This document shows, in pieces, positions 5,670 through 7,184 of a stretch of DNA of 7,184 nucleotides. The position numbers and the translations under genes are program-made. The stretch's first letter is position 1. Each line of letters begins with the position of its first letter. Under the pieces are notes generated by a model, which was not told the origin of the DNA, ran no database searches, and was given only the letters and a program-made list of their open reading frames with translations. Origin of the DNA: Akkermansiaceae bacterium (GTDB lineage Bacteria > Verrucomicrobiota > Verrucomicrobiia > Verrucomicrobiales > Akkermansiaceae). Where the stretch lies: contig JALZWJ010000353.1 in assembly GCA_023300065.1 (NCBI GenBank), positions 1-7,184 on the forward strand. Reading direction: 5' to 3'.

Positions 5670-6506
5670 ATGCAAGTTGCCCGATTGTTCCTGCCCATCG
5701 TTTGTCTCGTGACCGCGTGTTCTGCTGATCCACCACGGACGGTGCAGGGGACCCCTGCGGCACCCGTGCAGGCTGCTAGCGCGCTGAAATTAACGTCGGC
5801 TCAGAAGTCATTGATCGGGCGTAAAATCTGGCAAAATGAGTCTGCAGGAAAGGTGAGCGGCTTGACGGCATGGAATGATGGCGAGGAATTCCCCTCGATG
5901 GGAATCGGCCACTTTATCTGGTATCCGAAGGGGTTTAATGGGCGCTGGACTGAGACGTGGCCAGAGTTCGTAAATTACGCCACGCAGCGTGGGCTCTCGG
6001 TTCCTGCCGTGGGGCGGCTGGCGGATTGTCCGTGGCCGAATAAGGCGTCTTTTACGAGAGACTTTAACGGACCGGCGCTGGCGGGCTTACGGAAGTGGTT
6101 GGCGGGGAACATCGCGGTGCAGACGGAATTCATCGCTTACAAGTCACGGGCCGCACTTCCCAAAATCATGAAGGCGGCTCCAGCGGCACAACAGGCGCGC
6201 ATTCAAGCGAACTATAACAAGGTGGCTACGACGACGAATGGGATCTACGCACTCGTGGATTATGTGAATTTTAAGGGCGACGGGACCAATCCACGTGAGA
6301 CTTATGCGGGGCAAGGCTGGGGCCTGATGTGGGTTCTGATGGAGATGAGGGATGTCCCCTCCGGCCAAGCGGCAGCGCGGGAGTTCGGCGAATCGGCGAA
6401 ACGCCGGCTTGATCTGCGGATTAAAAACTCGCCACAGAGCCGGGGCGAAGCCCGCTGGCGGGCGGGTTGGCATAATCGCTGCGATTCGTATGGAAGGCCG
6501 CTTTAG
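5670..6506 (+). CDS. Lipoprotein of unnamed family, possible lysozyme-like fold
   Basis: The N-terminus is a lipoprotein signal: a hydrophobic stretch, then V-T-A-C with C17 as the lipidated cysteine. A Pro/Ala-rich linker runs to about residue 38, and a compact domain follows. Recognisable stretches are IGRKIWQNESAGKVSGLTAW (49-68), EEFPSMGIGHFIWYP (72-86), CPWPN (120-124), VDYVNFKGDGT (196-206), GQGWGLMWVL (214-223) and WHNRCDSYG (267-275). These look like a conserved family of mostly unnamed bacterial proteins. A glutamate (E57) followed about 20 residues later by GIGH recalls the E...GIGH arrangement of phage-type lysozymes, so peptidoglycan cleavage is a possibility, not a conclusion. 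C120 and C271 could form a disulfide. The frame is closed at 5640, so 5670 is the only ATG start near the signal sequence. There is no Shine-Dalgarno motif. Confidence 0.85.
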   Translation: MQVARLFLPIVCLVTACSADPPRTVQGTPAAPVQAASALKLTSAQKSLIGRKIWQNESAGKVSGLTAWNDGEEFPSMGIGHFIWYPKGFNGRWTETWPEFVNYATQRGLSVPAVGRLADCPWPNKASFTRDFNGPALAGLRKWLAGNIAVQTEFIAYKSRAALPKIMKAAPAAQQARIQANYNKVATTTNGIYALVDYVNFKGDGTNPRETYAGQGWGLMWVLMEMRDVPSGQAAAREFGESAKRRLDLRIKNSPQSRGEARWRAGWHNRCDSYGRPL

Positions 6507-6515
6507 AGCCGCTTT

Positions 6516-7184
6516 TTACTTCGCTTGAAGCCGCGCTAAGATCTGGGCGGCCAGCTTCCCGTGCGGAGAGCTGGGATCCACCGCGATGACCTCCTGTGCC
6601 GCTACGATTGTCGCTTCTTTCTGGTTCCCGTGCTTGAGGGCTGCGAGCTTTGGGAAGAGGGCTTTTTGAAGAAGCGCCCCTTGAGGGCGGAACTCGGCGA
6701 CGTAGGTGTCGATGAGTTTCACGACTGCCGGGTAGGAGTCCTTATGGAAGACCTCTTTAAGGGCGCGATTAAGATCACGGAATCCCTGCTCGGCTTTGCG
6801 TTTTTTTTGAAAGCCCAATGAGTCCTGCGGATCGATGCGTGCTAGCTCTGCCATCTCTTCGGTGAAGAGGTCATCAGCCGCGCCCCGGGGAGCATTTTTC
6901 AGGACATCGATGATGGCCTGTGCGCGGTCTAGCCCTTGTTTTGAATAGGCGGTTTGCAGGGCCGCTTTCTGCGCCTCGCGATCGCTCGCTTTTTTCAACA
7001 AGCGGGTGGCATACGCGGCAGGCCCCCCAATGATGGCGCCGGATTCGGTGGCGTAAGACCGGCCTTGCGCATCGAGGTAGAACGCGGTGGGATAGGCTTC
7101 CACTCCGAATTTCTGAGCAAAGATCCGGTTGCCGGCGAGCGGGGAAATCATCCCAGGGGTGAGCTCCAAGGGGACATCCAGATG
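6516..7184 (-). CDS. Thioredoxin-fold protein with helical C-terminal extension, 5' end beyond window
   Basis: The frame stays open through the right edge, so the N-terminus is missing. What remains, 222 residues, begins in the second half of a thioredoxin fold. The pattern FAQKFGVEAYPTAFYLDAQG followed by R carries the cis-proline motif (YPT) and the beta strand and turn typical of thioredoxin-like proteins. GAIIGGPAAYATRLLKKA is the closing strand and helix. Any CxxC active site and signal peptide would lie outside the window, so redox activity cannot be judged. The remaining ~150 residues are helical and charged, possibly TPR-like, ending KLAAQILARLQAK. The TTG at 7169 is in frame but would leave only half of the fold, so it is unlikely to be the true start. 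Its stop is 9 bases from the convergent lipoprotein stop. Confidence 0.8.
   Translation of the reverse strand, partial: HLDVPLELTPGMISPLAGNRIFAQKFGVEAYPTAFYLDAQGRSYATESGAIIGGPAAYATRLLKKASDREAQKAALQTAYSKQGLDRAQAIIDVLKNAPRGAADDLFTEEMAELARIDPQDSLGFQKKRKAEQGFRDLNRALKEVFHKDSYPAVVKLIDTYVAEFRPQGALLQKALFPKLAALKHGNQKEATIVAAQEVIAVDPSSPHGKLAAQILARLQAK

Noticed and set aside
6450..6463. GCCCGC/GCGGGC inverted repeat as a terminator for the lipoprotein gene
   Set aside because: It lies inside the coding sequence over 40 bases before the stop, has only a two-base centre, and no T-run follows it.
6516..7169. TTG at 7169 as the true start of the thioredoxin-fold protein
   Set aside because: The frame continues to the window edge and starting there would cut the thioredoxin fold in half.

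Overview
The window looks like a moderately GC-rich chromosomal segment from a member of the Planctomycetota-Verrucomicrobiota-Chlamydiota group, most likely Verrucomicrobiota. The grounds are a secreted formylglycine sulfatase of a type abundant in those lineages, cell-envelope proteins of uncharacterised families, and the absence of a recognisable Shine-Dalgarno sequence at every start that can be inspected. This is inference from gene content; no rRNA or other marker gene is present.

Layout, left to right. A Sel1-like helical repeat protein, cut at its 5' end, runs rightward to 992 and is much more AT-rich than the rest. About 300 non-coding bases follow (993-1293). They hold a run of small stem-loops, two of which have complementary loops, and a cluster of TCCGTG-type repeats. 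Next is a secreted sulfatase (1294-2991), whose last ~70 residues resemble the beta domain of the von Hippel-Lindau (VHL) tumour suppressor. It converges on a leftward three-gene cluster with overlapping start and stop codons. In transcription order the cluster is a small four-helix membrane protein (DUF3147-like), an exported DUF2891-family protein, and a PaaK-like AMP-forming acyl-CoA ligase. Divergent from this cluster is a lipoprotein with a possible lysozyme-like fold (5670-6506). It converges, with 9 bases between stops, on the C-terminal part of a thioredoxin-fold protein that runs off the right edge.

How the genes relate: the three leftward genes are almost certainly one translationally coupled unit, although their combined role is unknown. 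The sulfatase acts outside the cytoplasm and would need a formylglycine-generating enzyme encoded elsewhere. The lipoprotein, sulfatase and DUF2891 protein are all predicted to be exported. No tRNA, rRNA, CRISPR array, transposase or phage gene was seen. The most notable observation is the sulfatase/VHL-beta-like fusion. The structured intergenic region is the second.
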